The notes under the pieces were generated by a model. It was given only the letters and a program-made list of their open reading frames with translations, had not been told where the DNA came from and did not search any database. Positions 63,159-64,000 of a DNA stretch of 64,000 nucleotides are shown here, in pieces. The stretch is from Gyrodactylus bullatarudis. Lineage: Eukaryota > Platyhelminthes > Monogenea > Gyrodactylidea > Gyrodactylidae. The DNA lies in contig SSNU01000208.1 of the NCBI GenBank assembly GCA_012064415.1, forward strand, positions 773,725 to 837,724. The letters are read 5' to 3'. Positions within the stretch are counted from its first letter, which is position 1; the number at the start of each line of letters is the position of its first letter. Both the position numbers and the translations under genes were made by a program.

Positions 63159-63257
63159 AACGGCAACAAAGAAGTTGAAATTAAAATTGTCAAAATATTG
63201 ATAAACACAAAACTCTTGAGCATAAAAAGCTGTTGTTTGAATGGTCTAGTAATTCAA
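63159..63257. promoter_or_regulatory. Shared divergent promoter region, LIN37 / MRPL54
   Basis: 99 bp between the two divergent start codons, the tightest of the four head-to-head pairs in the window. Function inferred from spacing. Confidence 0.5.
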
Positions 63258-63706
63258 ATGTTGAGGCATAAAAATATTTTACAGTCCCATCTTAGGTATC
63301 TTGCGAAAAAAACTAAAGCATCAAAAGGCATAGGCGCAAATGCACGTGTCAAAGAACTCCAAGTAGAAACCAATCCGCATAAACTTATCAATTTTTGTTG
63401 CATCAAGTTCACAAATGAGCAAGAACCAATCCCTTTAAAAAAAGACGAGTATGTTTTTTTAGAGTTATTATCTTTAGAGATTATCCATCTTGGTTATTTG
63501 AGCTTAAAACTGAAAGGTCAGATTTTTTGCCAAAGAATCTTGATAAAAACAGTCACGAATACTGGGATAGACTTTTTATTGAGCATAAAAAACACATGAA
63601 CAAACTTTCCTCTGTGTCGGGCAGACACGAAAAGAAGCATCGTAATCAAAGCTGTATAAGTGATGCATTTTATCCAGAATGGAATTATATTTTGAATAGA
63701 AATTAG
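63258..63706 (+). CDS. MRPL54: Mitochondrial large-subunit ribosomal protein L54
   Basis: Two exons (63258-63448, 63478-63706) around a 29-nt intron encode 139 residues; human MRPL54 has 138. The intron is required: without it the frame loses the conserved motif DYPSWLFELKTE, which corresponds to the family's EYPEWLFEMNL. The basic N-terminus (MLRHKNILQSHLRYLAKK) looks like a mitochondrial targeting peptide. KGIGANARVKELQVETNPHKL matches the K-G-G--------TDP--L region of mL54, and NSHEYWDRLFIEHKKHMNKL the REYWR-L-K---R-N box. AATAAA at about 63725 follows the stop. Confidence 0.92.
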
Positions 63707-64000
63707 CTAATTCAATTATTTAAAATAAAAGTTTTTACATTTTCAATGCAAACCTCACTTAATTAAAGTTTGTTTATTTATTAAATAGACAATAGCAACA
63801 CTGTTGCTGCAACAGTATAAACCTGTTAAAAATTTTTTTCAAGCTGAGGATCTTGTCGAACAACTTTTCGATAGAGAGATAATCTCCTCGCACCTCGTAT
63901 CAGAATTCAATTATCAATAACTATAAAAATTGCATAATTGAACTTGAGTTACGAATCGTAACTTACGATTGAGATTATGGATCATTAATAATTCTATTCA
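63707..64000. other. 3' flank of MRPL54, no gene seen
   Basis: AT-rich sequence downstream of MRPL54 with a polyadenylation signal at about 63725. Nothing else is supported before the window ends. Confidence 0.5.

Noticed and set aside
1..64000. CRISPR arrays, operons or prokaryotic signals
   Set aside because: No regularly spaced direct repeats; genes are intron-bearing and animal-specific, so prokaryotic features do not apply.

Overview
This window comes from a nuclear animal genome. It is AT-rich, uses the standard genetic code, and has spliced genes with GT...AG introns. Animal-specific genes (beta-catenin with its phosphodegron, a NuMA-like protein, LAMPs, the MuvB subunit LIN37, a STRAD-like pseudokinase, an NK-like homeobox) rule out bacteria and make a metazoan near certain. 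The species cannot be fixed from the sequence. The compact gene blocks and very short introns would fit a small-genome spiralian such as an orthonectid, but that is inference.

Layout. 1-10.5 kb: no gene, only decayed repeats including the 3' end of a LINE reverse transcriptase. 10.6-26.1 kb (minus): a 16-exon ARFGEF3/BIG3-like gene whose larger introns hold foldback elements, tRNA-derived SINE copies and Penelope-type fragments. 26.2-33.2 kb: a La-motif protein (+), the E2F partner DP (-), an unrecognised 253-residue protein (-) and ARMC6 (+). 33.3-41.2 kb (minus): a complete 15-exon 5-oxoprolinase with a LINE fragment in one intron. 41.3-47.7 kb (+): beta-catenin in five exons. 47.7-50.8 kb: no gene seen. 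50.8-51.6 kb (+): a single-exon homeobox gene. 51.6-54.7 kb: no gene, one short inverted-repeat element. 54.7-55.6 kb (+): a tail-anchored sulfotransferase-like protein. 56.0-63.7 kb: a dense block of NuMA-like (-), two tandem LAMP genes (+), STRAD-like (+), LIN37 (-) and mitochondrial ribosomal protein L54 (+).

Two architectural habits stand out. Many introns are only 27-33 nt, far below the usual animal minimum, while introns that host repeats reach 0.5-2.5 kb. Genes are packed head to head: four divergent pairs have start codons only 99-131 bp apart (ARFGEF3/La-motif, OPLAH/beta-catenin, NuMA/LAMP, LIN37/MRPL54), and STRAD/LIN37 meet tail to tail with 23 bp between stops.

Functionally most genes are housekeeping or developmental: vesicle traffic (ARFGEF3, LAMPs), glutathione cycle (OPLAH), cell-cycle transcription (DP and LIN37, both DREAM-complex subunits), Wnt signalling and adhesion (beta-catenin), spindle orientation (NuMA), LKB1 signalling (STRAD) and mitochondrial translation (mL54). 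They do not form one pathway. Exon limits were set by hand from splice signals, reading phase and recalled family similarity; no alignment or transcript data were available.
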